Shown: positions 1-8,574 of the stretch, piece after piece
How the letters are laid out: each line of letters begins with the position of its first letter
How positions within the stretch are numbered: the first letter of the stretch is position 1
NCBI GenBank assembly: GCA_016219065.1
Contig: JACRCK010000007.1
Span: 1 to 38,541, forward strand
From: Deltaproteobacteria bacterium
GTDB taxonomy: Bacteria; Desulfobacterota; RBG-13-43-22
Direction of reading: 5' to 3'
Length of the DNA stretch: 38,541 bases
Notes under the pieces: generated by a model
What the model saw: the letters and a program-made list of their open reading frames with translations, nothing else
What the model was told of the DNA's origin: nothing
Databases searched by the model: none
Program-made: the position numbers and the translations under genes

Positions 1-2
1 AG

Positions 3-1485
<1,483 letters not shown>

Positions 1486-1570
1486 TATCGTTACCGGAAA
1501 CAGACAAACAGGAGGACCAGGCGGCGCCGTTTATCCGGTTCGATTCTGGAAAGAAGGAGAGGCAACACCC

Positions 1571-2662
1571 ATGAATCCATTGCTAAAGGAAATTTGCCAC
1601 AATCGAATGCTGTGGCTGCTGGTTTTTGTGCCCGCGGTGCTGGTGGCCGAGCACCTCAGACCCGAGGGCCACACACTGCTGTTCGTGCTGTCGGTCCTGG
1701 CCATCTTGCCCCTGACGGCACTCCTGACGCACGCCACCGAATCCGTGGCGGCCAAGACGGGCGATGCCGTCGGCGGCCTGCTGAATGCCACGCTGGGGAA
1801 TCTCACCGAACTGGTCATCGCGCTCGCGGCCCTACGCGCCGGCCAATATACATTGGTTAAGGCGTCCATTGCCGGCGCCATTGTCACCAACACCCTGTTC
1901 GTCCTGGGCGCGTCGTTTCTCCTGGGCGGACTCCGGCACCATGTGCAGGAGTTCAATCCTGTCGGCACCCGTTTTCAGGCCGGCCTGCTCTTCCTGGCCA
2001 CGGTGGGTCTGCTGGTTCCCTCCGCCATCGCCCAGGCCGACTCGGCGGCCGTGGCGGCCATTACGCAGGATTTGAGCCTGGGCCTGGCGGTGCTGCTGAT
2101 CGCCGCCTACGGCTTGGGCCTCTGGTTTTCCCTCAAGACCCATCGTGAGCTTTTCGTCAGCGCGGTCGCCGGGGAGCAAGGGGAAGCGCCCTGGCCGGTG
2201 GGCCTGGCCCTGGCCACGCTGGCGGGCGTCACGGTGCTGGTGGCGCTGGTGAGCGAGGTGTTTGTCGCCTCGGTACAGCAGGCGGCGGAAACCTTCGGGA
2301 TGACCCCCGCCTTCGTGGGCTTCATCATCGTCGCGCTGGTGGGGGGTGCGGCGGAGATGGGCGCGGCCTTTTCCGGGGCGCGCCGGAACCGCCTCGACTT
2401 GAGCGTGGGCATCGCCCTGGGGGCCGCCTCGCAGATCGCCCTGTTCGTCGCGCCGGTGCTGGTGCTGCTCAGCTACGTCATCGCCCCCCGGCCGATGGAC
2501 CTGCAATTCTGGCCGGGCGCCCTGGTGATGATGTTCATTGCCACGGTTACCGCCGCGCAGGTGACCAACGGCGGGCGATCCGGGTGGTTCGTGGGCGTGT
2601 TGGTTTTAATGGTCTATCTGATCTTCGCCCTGACCCTTTACCTGCTGCCGCCCCGGGTGTAA
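1571..2662 (+). CDS. CaCA-family calcium (cation)/proton exchanger, Cax type
   Basis: Predicted integral inner-membrane cation/H+ antiporter of the Ca2+:cation antiporter superfamily, about 363 residues with roughly ten or eleven hydrophobic segments. The start is the ATG at 1571, preceded by AAGGAGA; an in-frame upstream extension to 1457 has no ribosome site and overlaps glk. The first signature is HATESVAAKTGDAVGGLLN followed by ATLGNLTELVIALAAL, the acidic alpha-repeat c-1 motif. The second repeat reads GFIIVALVGGAAEMGAAF, then RRNRLDLSVGIALG, equivalent to c-2 (usually GNAAEH), so here Asn is Gly and His is Met. It follows glk after 85 bases and is probably co-transcribed. A broken second copy of the same gene lies at 27751-27955. 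Confidence 0.9.
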   Translation: MNPLLKEICHNRMLWLLVFVPAVLVAEHLRPEGHTLLFVLSVLAILPLTALLTHATESVAAKTGDAVGGLLNATLGNLTELVIALAALRAGQYTLVKASIAGAIVTNTLFVLGASFLLGGLRHHVQEFNPVGTRFQAGLLFLATVGLLVPSAIAQADSAAVAAITQDLSLGLAVLLIAAYGLGLWFSLKTHRELFVSAVAGEQGEAPWPVGLALATLAGVTVLVALVSEVFVASVQQAAETFGMTPAFVGFIIVALVGGAAEMGAAFSGARRNRLDLSVGIALGAASQIALFVAPVLVLLSYVIAPRPMDLQFWPGALVMMFIATVTAAQVTNGGRSGWFVGVLVLMVYLIFALTLYLLPPRV

Positions 2663-2725
2663 CGGTGTCGGAGGACCGGCGGACACAGGGTCGATTTACC
2701 ATTCGTGTGGCGGATTCCAGGGAAA

Positions 2726-3391
2726 CTATTTTTCCTCGGACTCTCTGTACAGGCTGACCAGCCGGGCCACCACCACCACCAGGTACATTTGCCCGATGAT
2801 CGCCTCCAGGATGGCCAGTCCTTTGGCGGAACCGCTGAGCGGTATAATGTCGCCGTATCCCAGGGTAGCCATGGTCACGAAGCTGAAGTAGACCATGTCG
2901 GACAGGGGTCTGGTCGCGAAGGCAACGTGCTGGGCGGCGGCGAAATGGAACGATCCCGGCAGCAGCTCCGCGATGACCGTAAAAATCAGGGCAAAGATCA
3001 GCCCCAAAAGTAGGTAGAGGTCGAGCGCGGCGGCCAGGCGCTCCCGGTCGACCGGACCGGGGCTGAAGGCCACCCGCAGGCAACCCAAGGTCCCCAGCAC
3101 CAGGAGGATGACGGCGCTGATCTGACCGCCCGGATTGAACGCCGTTATGGCCACCCAGGTGGAGAGGCCCCAGGAGATCAGGGAGAGGATGAAAAGGCCC
3201 CACCCGACCCGCAGGGCCCATTGGCCGGACAACACAGCCAGCAGCACCAACAGGTTCAGCAGGATTAAAACGCTCAAAACCCCGGACAACCCGAATTCGG
3301 CCAGCAGGGCGGCTCCGCCGATGGTCCATAGGAGCGTGACGAAAAGGAGGCTGAAGCGATATTTTTCCAAAAAAGCCAAAAAGGTCCGCAA
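2726..3391 (-). CDS. Two-pore-segment potassium-channel-like protein (Ion_trans_2)
   Basis: A 221-residue membrane protein. The first ~105 residues hold about four hydrophobic segments. Residues ~122-215 form a pore module with a hydrophobic helix, a pore loop with the K+ selectivity filter TLGYGD (176-181), and a final helix ending in a short charged tail. This matches the Ion_trans_2 (PF07885) architecture, so the likely role is passive K+ passage across the inner membrane. No cytoplasmic RCK/KTN regulatory domain follows the pore. The start is weak: the reading frame opens at a TAA just upstream and the only usual codon is TTG at 3391, without a clear ribosome site. The gene is convergent with the exchanger gene and 250 bases from the divergent kinase gene. 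Confidence 0.85.
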   Translation of the reverse strand: MRTFLAFLEKYRFSLLFVTLLWTIGGAALLAEFGLSGVLSVLILLNLLVLLAVLSGQWALRVGWGLFILSLISWGLSTWVAITAFNPGGQISAVILLVLGTLGCLRVAFSPGPVDRERLAAALDLYLLLGLIFALIFTVIAELLPGSFHFAAAQHVAFATRPLSDMVYFSFVTMATLGYGDIIPLSGSAKGLAILEAIIGQMYLVVVVARLVSLYRESEEK

Positions 3392-3641
3392 AATGTATTA
3401 AACCCTTTTCTCTATTTTTTCCAACCTCAAGCCGGTTGCGTTTTTCAATATAGCTGGAATTTCCAACAAAGATCAACGGCTTTTTCGGGACCTCTAAGCT
3501 AGATCCTCAGGACTGACGTCCAGGATCTTTCCGGCTTCGGTTGGCCGTCCCTTAGAGCTGGTGTAATCCGCTAATTTTTATTATTATGCATTTTTACGAA
3601 TTGCCTTTAACGGCAGAAAAACCCACCGCGCCGTTCTCCAG

Positions 3642-5978
3642 GTGTCAGAGGAAGGGGCCATTTTAATAAAACCGACTAAACACACCGCCCTCGGCCTGTT
3701 GGGCTTCGTTTTTCTGATCCTTTTGATCGGACAGGCTGGCGCTCAGGCTCAGTCACCGGTTCCCCCGGGCACAGCAACGGCTCCCAGGCCGGCTCCAAAA
3801 GCGACCATGGTCGGGACCGCCTCGGATTTTTCTAAAAAAAATATTTTGCTCCTTCATGCCTATACCTATGAAACCGCCGCCTATCTTATTATGGACCCGA
3901 TCCTGGTGCAGGGGTTTCTGGACGCCGGGCTTGACGGTAACCTGCTCCATTTTGAATTCTTGGATCTTTCCAAACATCCGGACCCGACTCATCGGCTGGA
4001 GTTTACCAAATACCTGGACCGCAAGTATGCGCAACAACCGTTCGATCTGATCATCACCCTGCACCGCACCGCCCTCAACTTTCTGGTCGAGGAAGGGCGG
4101 AATCTCTTTCCGGGGGTCCCGGTAATCAACGTGATCGCCGACCCCGAGTTTCTCGAAAATGCGGATTTCCGGACCGCTCAGGTCGGCCTGATGCAGCGGC
4201 TCAAACGCCCCTTTGTCCTGCTGCCTTTTTCGATCAGTACGAATTCCACCGTACAGAACGTTCTCGCCCTCCAACCGGATACCCGCACGCTCATAGTGAT
4301 CAGCGGAAGCGGCCTCCTGGACCAGGCCTTGGAGCAGACCGTTCGCCGCGGTCTGGCTTTCTGGCCGGGGAGACTTCAAATCGAGTACTGGAGCGGTCGG
4401 CCTCTGGAGGAGGTGCTGGCCCGGGTCGCCGTCCTGGCGCCCAGGACCGCTGTTTTGTTTACGAATTTTGCAGCCGGTCCGCAGGGAAAAACGTACAGAC
4501 CTCCCGACGTGATCCGCAGGATCAGTCTGGCCGCCAAAGCCCCTGTTTTTGGTCTTTTCGACACCCTGCTGGGAAACAAGGGCATTGTCGGCGGCACTAT
4601 GCCGAGTTTCGGCCGGGAAGCGGAGCGAACCGTCCGGCTAGCCCTGGAGATCCTGAGCGGAAAACTCCCGGCCGAACCCGTGACGATGATTCCGGCTCCA
4701 CGCCTGCCTCTGTACGATTGGGAACAGTTACAACGGTGGGGGTTGGACGAGAAAAGACTCCCGGCCAACAGCATCTTCATTAATCGTCCCAGAACTTTAT
4801 GGAGTGAGTACAAAGGATTTGTCCTCGGAGGGCTGACGGTTTTGCTGGCGCAAACCATGCTGGTCATTGGTTTGCTGGTGCAGCGACGCAGGAAAAAAAT
4901 AGCCGAAGCCTCGCTGCGGGAGAAAACCGAGGAGCTGGATCAATTTTTCAACGTCACCCTCGATTTATTATGCATTGCCAATGCCGACGGCTTTTTCCTG
5001 CGTTTAAATCCCGTAGCGGAAAAGATCCTGGGTTATACCCGCGCAGAACTTCAAGCCCGGCCGTTCTTCCACTGGATCCATCCCGACGAGTTGGACAGTA
5101 CTCGGGAAGTTATTTCCACCCTGCTAGCGCAACAGCGAGTGCTTTCTTTCGAGAATCGCTACCGCTGTAAAGACGGCACCTATCGCTGGCTGGAATGGAC
5201 TGCCGCCGCGGTTGGAAATCTGGTTTTTGCGGCGGCCCGTGACGTGACCGAGCGCAAAGTGGTCGAGCAATCCTTGCAGGAAAATACCCGGGTGCTGCGT
5301 CAAAACCAGAACGAACTCCGCGAACTGACCGGAAGATTGATTTCGGCCCAGGAAGAAGAGCGGCGCCATCTGGCCCGTGAACTCCATGACGATTTGACGC
5401 AGCGGTTGGCGGTCCTCGCCATCGATGCGGGGAAAATGGAACAACAGCTTCCGGAAAATCCCAAGGCCGTCAAGGAAAAGCTGAGCGCACTGAAGAACCA
5501 ACTGGTGGCCATGGCGGGGGACATCAATAATCTAGCCCGTCAGTTGCATCCGTCCATCCTGGACGATTTAGGTTTGGTCAGGGCCATCGAGTCCGAGTGT
5601 ACAGCCTTTCTGAAGCGGGATGGGGTCGCTATCTCCTTCCGCCACGAAAATATCCCGGATATTATCGAGAAAGATGTCTCCCTGGCCCTGTACCGGATTG
5701 TCCAGGAGGGCTTACGGAACATTTCCAGGCATGCCTGTGCCGAACAGGTTTCTGTTTCCCTGAAGCGTTTCGCCCAGAGTCTGCTGCTTTCTATTCAGGA
5801 TAACGGCATCGGTTTCAATTGGACCGCAGCCCGGGGAACACCGGGCTTGGGGCTCTCCAGTCTGGGGGAAAGGGTCCGGCTCATCAACGGTGAGTTCACC
5901 GTCGAATCTCGCCCCGGTGAGGGGACCCTGATCACCGTCAAAGTACCTTTAAAACCCCAAGGAACGGATCATGAATAA
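3642..5978 (+). CDS. Membrane sensor histidine kinase (ABC-substrate-binding-like sensor, PAS, HisKA_3, HATPase)
   Basis: A 778-residue NarL-class histidine kinase. Order of parts: N-terminal hydrophobic segment (~15-35); a periplasmic domain (~65-370) resembling ABC_sub_bind proteins, starting KKNILLLHAYTYE and containing the VFGLFDTLLGNKGIVGG stretch; a transmembrane helix (~391-413); a PAS domain (~427-540) ending in ARDVTERK; a HisKA_3 dimerisation region with phospho-acceptor His ~582 in RELHDDLTQRL; and an HATPase with N box EGLRNISRHA, DNGIGF and GLGLSSLGER. It should sense an extracytoplasmic small molecule and phosphorylate the regulator encoded next, which it overlaps by eight bases. 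The GTG start is uncertain because the best ribosome-like sequence (AGAGGAAGGGG) lies just inside the gene. The ligand is unknown. Confidence 0.92.
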   Translation: MSEEGAILIKPTKHTALGLLGFVFLILLIGQAGAQAQSPVPPGTATAPRPAPKATMVGTASDFSKKNILLLHAYTYETAAYLIMDPILVQGFLDAGLDGNLLHFEFLDLSKHPDPTHRLEFTKYLDRKYAQQPFDLIITLHRTALNFLVEEGRNLFPGVPVINVIADPEFLENADFRTAQVGLMQRLKRPFVLLPFSISTNSTVQNVLALQPDTRTLIVISGSGLLDQALEQTVRRGLAFWPGRLQIEYWSGRPLEEVLARVAVLAPRTAVLFTNFAAGPQGKTYRPPDVIRRISLAAKAPVFGLFDTLLGNKGIVGGTMPSFGREAERTVRLALEILSGKLPAEPVTMIPAPRLPLYDWEQLQRWGLDEKRLPANSIFINRPRTLWSEYKGFVLGGLTVLLAQTMLVIGLLVQRRRKKIAEASLREKTEELDQFFNVTLDLLCIANADGFFLRLNPVAEKILGYTRAELQARPFFHWIHPDELDSTREVISTLLAQQRVLSFENRYRCKDGTYRWLEWTAAAVGNLVFAAARDVTERKVVEQSLQENTRVLRQNQNELRELTGRLISAQEEERRHLARELHDDLTQRLAVLAIDAGKMEQQLPENPKAVKEKLSALKNQLVAMAGDINNLARQLHPSILDDLGLVRAIESECTAFLKRDGVAISFRHENIPDIIEKDVSLALYRIVQEGLRNISRHACAEQVSVSLKRFAQSLLLSIQDNGIGFNWTAARGTPGLGLSSLGERVRLINGEFTVESRPGEGTLITVKVPLKPQGTDHE

Positions 5979-6612
5979 ACCGCGAATTCTATTGGCCGAT
6001 GATCATAAAATCGTGCTGGAAGGATTAAAAGGTCTCCTGGAGCCGGAGTTCGAACTGGTCGGGACCGTGGAAGACGGCCGGGCCCTGATGAACCAGGCGG
6101 CCAAACTCCGTCCCGATGTGATTGTGGCCGATATCTCCATGCCCCGGCTCAACGGCATCGATGCGGTCCGACAAATCAAAAAAAACGATCCCTCGGTCAA
6201 AGTGGTCTTCCTGACTATGCATCCGGATGTGACCTACGCCGCCGGGGCCTTCGAGGCCGGTGCCTCGGGCTTTGTCTTGAAACACTCGGCCTCCTCGGAA
6301 CTGATCACGGCTATCCGGGAGGCTCTCCGGGGACGAACCTATGTAACCCCTTTGATCGCAGGAGACCTGATCCGCACGTATCAGGGAAAAGGTTTTCCCT
6401 CCGCACCTTCCTCGGCCGAACTGAGCTCACGCCAGCGGGAGATATTGCAGCTCCTGGCCGAGGGCAAATCCGCCAAGGAAATCGGGGTCCTTTTGAATAT
6501 TTCGGCTCGCACCGTTGAATTCCACAAGTACCGGATCATGGAACTCCTCCAGATCAAGACCAGCGCCGAACTGGTCCAGTATGCTGTGAAACACGGACTT
6601 ATCTCGGTATAA
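5971..6612 (+). CDS. NarL/LuxR-family response regulator
   Basis: A 213-residue response regulator with a receiver domain (~1-120) and a LuxR-type helix-turn-helix (~151-213). The receiver has the acidic pair D10-D11 (LLADDHKIVLEGL), phospho-acceptor D54 (VIVADISMP), a conserved Thr in VVFLTMHP and Lys in FVLKHSAS, so it looks fully functional. The DNA-binding domain reads LSSRQREILQLLAEGKSAKE with the recognition region ISARTVEFHKYRIMELL. The start ATG lies inside the last codons of the kinase gene (ATGAATAA), showing translational coupling and making it the cognate partner. Its targets are unknown; the 49-base element found upstream of two other genes in this window is a candidate site. Confidence 0.95.
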   Translation: MNKPRILLADDHKIVLEGLKGLLEPEFELVGTVEDGRALMNQAAKLRPDVIVADISMPRLNGIDAVRQIKKNDPSVKVVFLTMHPDVTYAAGAFEAGASGFVLKHSASSELITAIREALRGRTYVTPLIAGDLIRTYQGKGFPSAPSSAELSSRQREILQLLAEGKSAKEIGVLLNISARTVEFHKYRIMELLQIKTSAELVQYAVKHGLISV

Positions 6613-6635
6613 CTTCCGTCTTTCCAGCAGCCTCA

Positions 6636-6684
6636 AACAGGTAATTTTTCACTGCCTGAACCCGTACTTTTCCCAGTATTCTTA
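6636..6684 (+). promoter_or_regulatory. Putative regulatory element, copy 1 (shared with 16057-16105)
   Basis: This 49-base stretch upstream of the orphan receiver gene aligns without gaps to 16057-16105, with roughly three quarters of bases identical. The best conserved parts are AACAGGT at the left, CGTA.TTTTCC in the middle and AGTA near the right end. It lies 79 bases before the start codon of the next gene, against 62 bases for the other copy. A second CTAGTA sits at about 6697-6702. It may bind the adjacent LuxR-type regulator or be an extended promoter; the sequence alone does not decide. Confidence 0.4.
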
Positions 6685-6763
6685 CCCGTTGCCTCGCTAG
6701 TAGAATAGCCGTCCGACGCCAAAGGAATTCCCGGAGTCAAGAGCCGTCTGGAGAGGGATACCG

Positions 6764-7165
6764 GTGAAACAAGGACGAGTCATACTGGCCGATACCCATG
6801 TGAATGTGCTGGGGGCGATTCGCAGTCTACTGGAAACAGAAGCGGAGACGGTGCTGATGGTGGCCGACGAGTCCTCCCTGTGGGATGCCCTGGAGAATTT
6901 CAAGCCTGATGTGGTGGTGATCGATCTGCCGCTGCTCTTTGCCGGGGGCACCAATGCCGCGCCGACCCTCAAGAAAAAATTTCCCGAAATCAAAATGATT
7001 GTCTTGAGCCGCTATGATGAAAATTTCGTCTTGAATGCAGTGCAGGCGGCCGGCGTGGAAGGCCTGGTGCTGAAAAGCCGGGCGGTTATCGATCTGATTC
7101 CGGCTTTGTGCGAAATCCGGCAGGGCCGGCCCTTCGTTTCCCAGGGCATCCGCGGGGAAGAATGA
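6764..7165 (+). CDS. Orphan receiver-domain protein (single-domain response regulator)
   Basis: A 133-residue protein that is almost only a receiver domain, with no DNA-binding or enzymatic output domain. The GTG start has GGAGAGGG seven to fourteen bases upstream. The fold signature is visible: RVILADTHVNVLGAIRSLLE at the N-terminus, a candidate phospho-acceptor Asp in DVVVIDLP, Ser in IVLSRYDE and Lys in GLVLKSRA. The usual acidic pair Asp-Asp is Asp-Thr here (ADTH), which would weaken Mg2+ binding, so phosphorylation may be poor or absent. It resembles the neighbouring regulator's receiver and could be a phosphate sink or a competing partner for the kinase encoded upstream. That role is inference. 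Confidence 0.8.
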   Translation: MKQGRVILADTHVNVLGAIRSLLETEAETVLMVADESSLWDALENFKPDVVVIDLPLLFAGGTNAAPTLKKKFPEIKMIVLSRYDENFVLNAVQAAGVEGLVLKSRAVIDLIPALCEIRQGRPFVSQGIRGEE

Positions 7166-7269
7166 ACGGAAATACGAGCCCCCACCAACGGATGTTCCGC
7201 CATCCCGAGCCCGCTTCAAAACTTCCAGCAGGATACCCGACCGGCACCAAGATATTCCTATAAAACATA

Positions 7270-7315
7270 TTGTAGTGTCCGGGGGTTGTCTGATATGATC
7301 CGGCCGATAGACAAC
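7270..7315 (+). promoter_or_regulatory. Candidate promoter with overlapping operator-like inverted repeat for the first RND operon
   Basis: A possible sigma-70 type promoter has TTGTAG (7270-7275), an 18-base spacer and TATGAT (7294-7299). The -10 is good and the -35 is weak. A perfect seven-base inverted repeat, GTTGTCT (7285-7291) and AGACAAC (7309-7315), straddles the -10 region, as expected for a repressor operator controlling an efflux operon. No TetR- or MarR-type repressor gene is adjacent, so the binding protein is unknown. The 182 bases between the receiver gene and the adaptor gene hold nothing else recognisable. Confidence 0.35.
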
Positions 7316-7347
7316 ATCTGAGCGCCTCGGAAAAGGGGGATCTGCCC

Positions 7348-8562
7348 ATGGAGCAGAGACTGCGTTCGAATCCTAAACGGCTGCTGGGGTTCCTGATGAC
7401 CGGAATACTGCTGACCGTATTCTTCCTCACCCCAGCCTGCCAGAGCCAAAAGAAGGCTTCAGGGCCGGCGCAGCCGGTGGTCACGGTGCTCGAAATCGTC
7501 CCCCGGGACGTGCCGGTGACCTTCGAATACGTGGCCCAGACCCAGAGCTCGCACCTGGTCAACATCCAGGCTCGGGTCAGCGGCTTCCTGGACCAGCGGC
7601 TGTACAGCGAGGGGGATATCGTGAAAGAGGGGCAGGTCCTTTTTCAGATGGACCCCAAACCGTTTCAGGTCCAGTTGGTCCAGGCTCAGGCCGCCCTGGC
7701 CCGGCAGGAGGCGGCCCTCGAGACCGCCCGTCTGAACCTGGCCCGGACCAAGCCGCTGGCCCAACTGAACGCCCTTTCCCAGAAGGATCTCGACGACGCG
7801 ACCGGCCAGTTCGAGTCGGCCCAGGCCAATGTGGAGCAGGCCAAGGCTCAGGTCGAAACCGCCAAGCTGAACCTGTCCTATACAACGATCACCTCCCCCG
7901 TGACCGGGATCAGCAGTGCCGCCCGCCAGACCGACGGCACCTACATCAGCCCGCAGAACAGCCTGCTCACCACCGTGGCCGTGCTCCAGCCCATCTGGGT
8001 GAATTTCAGCGTTTCAGAGAACGAAATGCAGAAATTCCGGGACGAAAGGGCCAAAGGGCTGATCTGGGGACCCAAATACAAGGATTTCGAGGTCGAGATC
8101 GTCCTCGTCGATGGGTCGGTCTATCCCTTCCTGGGGCGGATGACCTTTGCCGAACCCTCCTACAACGCCCAGACCGGGACCTTCCTGGTCCGCGCTACCG
8201 TCAACAATCCCAAGGGGACCTTGCGTCCCAACCAATACGTACGGGCCCGTCTGAAAGGCGCCGTCCGGCCGCAGGCGATCCTGGTGCCCCAGCGGGCGGT
8301 GCAGCAGGGCTCCAAGGGTAATTTTATCTGGGTGGTGGGTCCGGGGGGCAAAGTCGAACAACGGCCCGTGACGGTCGGCGACTGGCACGGCGACGACTGG
8401 TTCGTCTTCGAGGGCCTGCGGGGCGGAGAACAGGTGGTGGTCGACGGCGGCCTGACCCTCCGGCCCGGCCTGGCCGTTACCACGAAACCGGCGGCCGCAC
8501 CGGTCGCGGCCACGGCCGGCGGCCCCCCCGCAAAAACCGGCGACGCCCCAGGCGCCCGCTAA
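7348..8562 (+). CDS. RND efflux periplasmic adaptor (AcrA/MexA type), pump 1
   Basis: A 404-residue membrane-fusion protein that would bridge the inner-membrane permease and the outer-membrane channel. It has a lipoprotein signal with lipobox LTPA-C31, so it is probably anchored to the inner membrane. The barrel-sandwich half-motif ARVSGFLDQRLYSEGDIVKE is followed by FQMDPKPFQ, a coiled-coil hairpin (~110-175) rich in Ala, Gln and Glu, the second lipoyl half (LSYTTITSPVTGISSA), and beta-barrel and membrane-proximal domains with LVPQRAVQQG. The C-terminus is an Ala/Gly/Pro-rich tail of ~25 residues. It is the first gene of a three-gene operon and is paralogous to the adaptor at 17852. Confidence 0.95.
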   Translation: MEQRLRSNPKRLLGFLMTGILLTVFFLTPACQSQKKASGPAQPVVTVLEIVPRDVPVTFEYVAQTQSSHLVNIQARVSGFLDQRLYSEGDIVKEGQVLFQMDPKPFQVQLVQAQAALARQEAALETARLNLARTKPLAQLNALSQKDLDDATGQFESAQANVEQAKAQVETAKLNLSYTTITSPVTGISSAARQTDGTYISPQNSLLTTVAVLQPIWVNFSVSENEMQKFRDERAKGLIWGPKYKDFEVEIVLVDGSVYPFLGRMTFAEPSYNAQTGTFLVRATVNNPKGTLRPNQYVRARLKGAVRPQAILVPQRAVQQGSKGNFIWVVGPGGKVEQRPVTVGDWHGDDWFVFEGLRGGEQVVVDGGLTLRPGLAVTTKPAAAPVAATAGGPPAKTGDAPGAR

Positions 8563-8574
8563 AGGAGCCGGGCC

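Noticed and set aside
3503-3529. Imperfect hairpin GATCCTCAGGAC / GTCCAGGATC in the kinase/channel intergenic region
   Set aside because: Two unpaired bases, no T-tract and no link to a promoter; too weak to call a terminator or operator.
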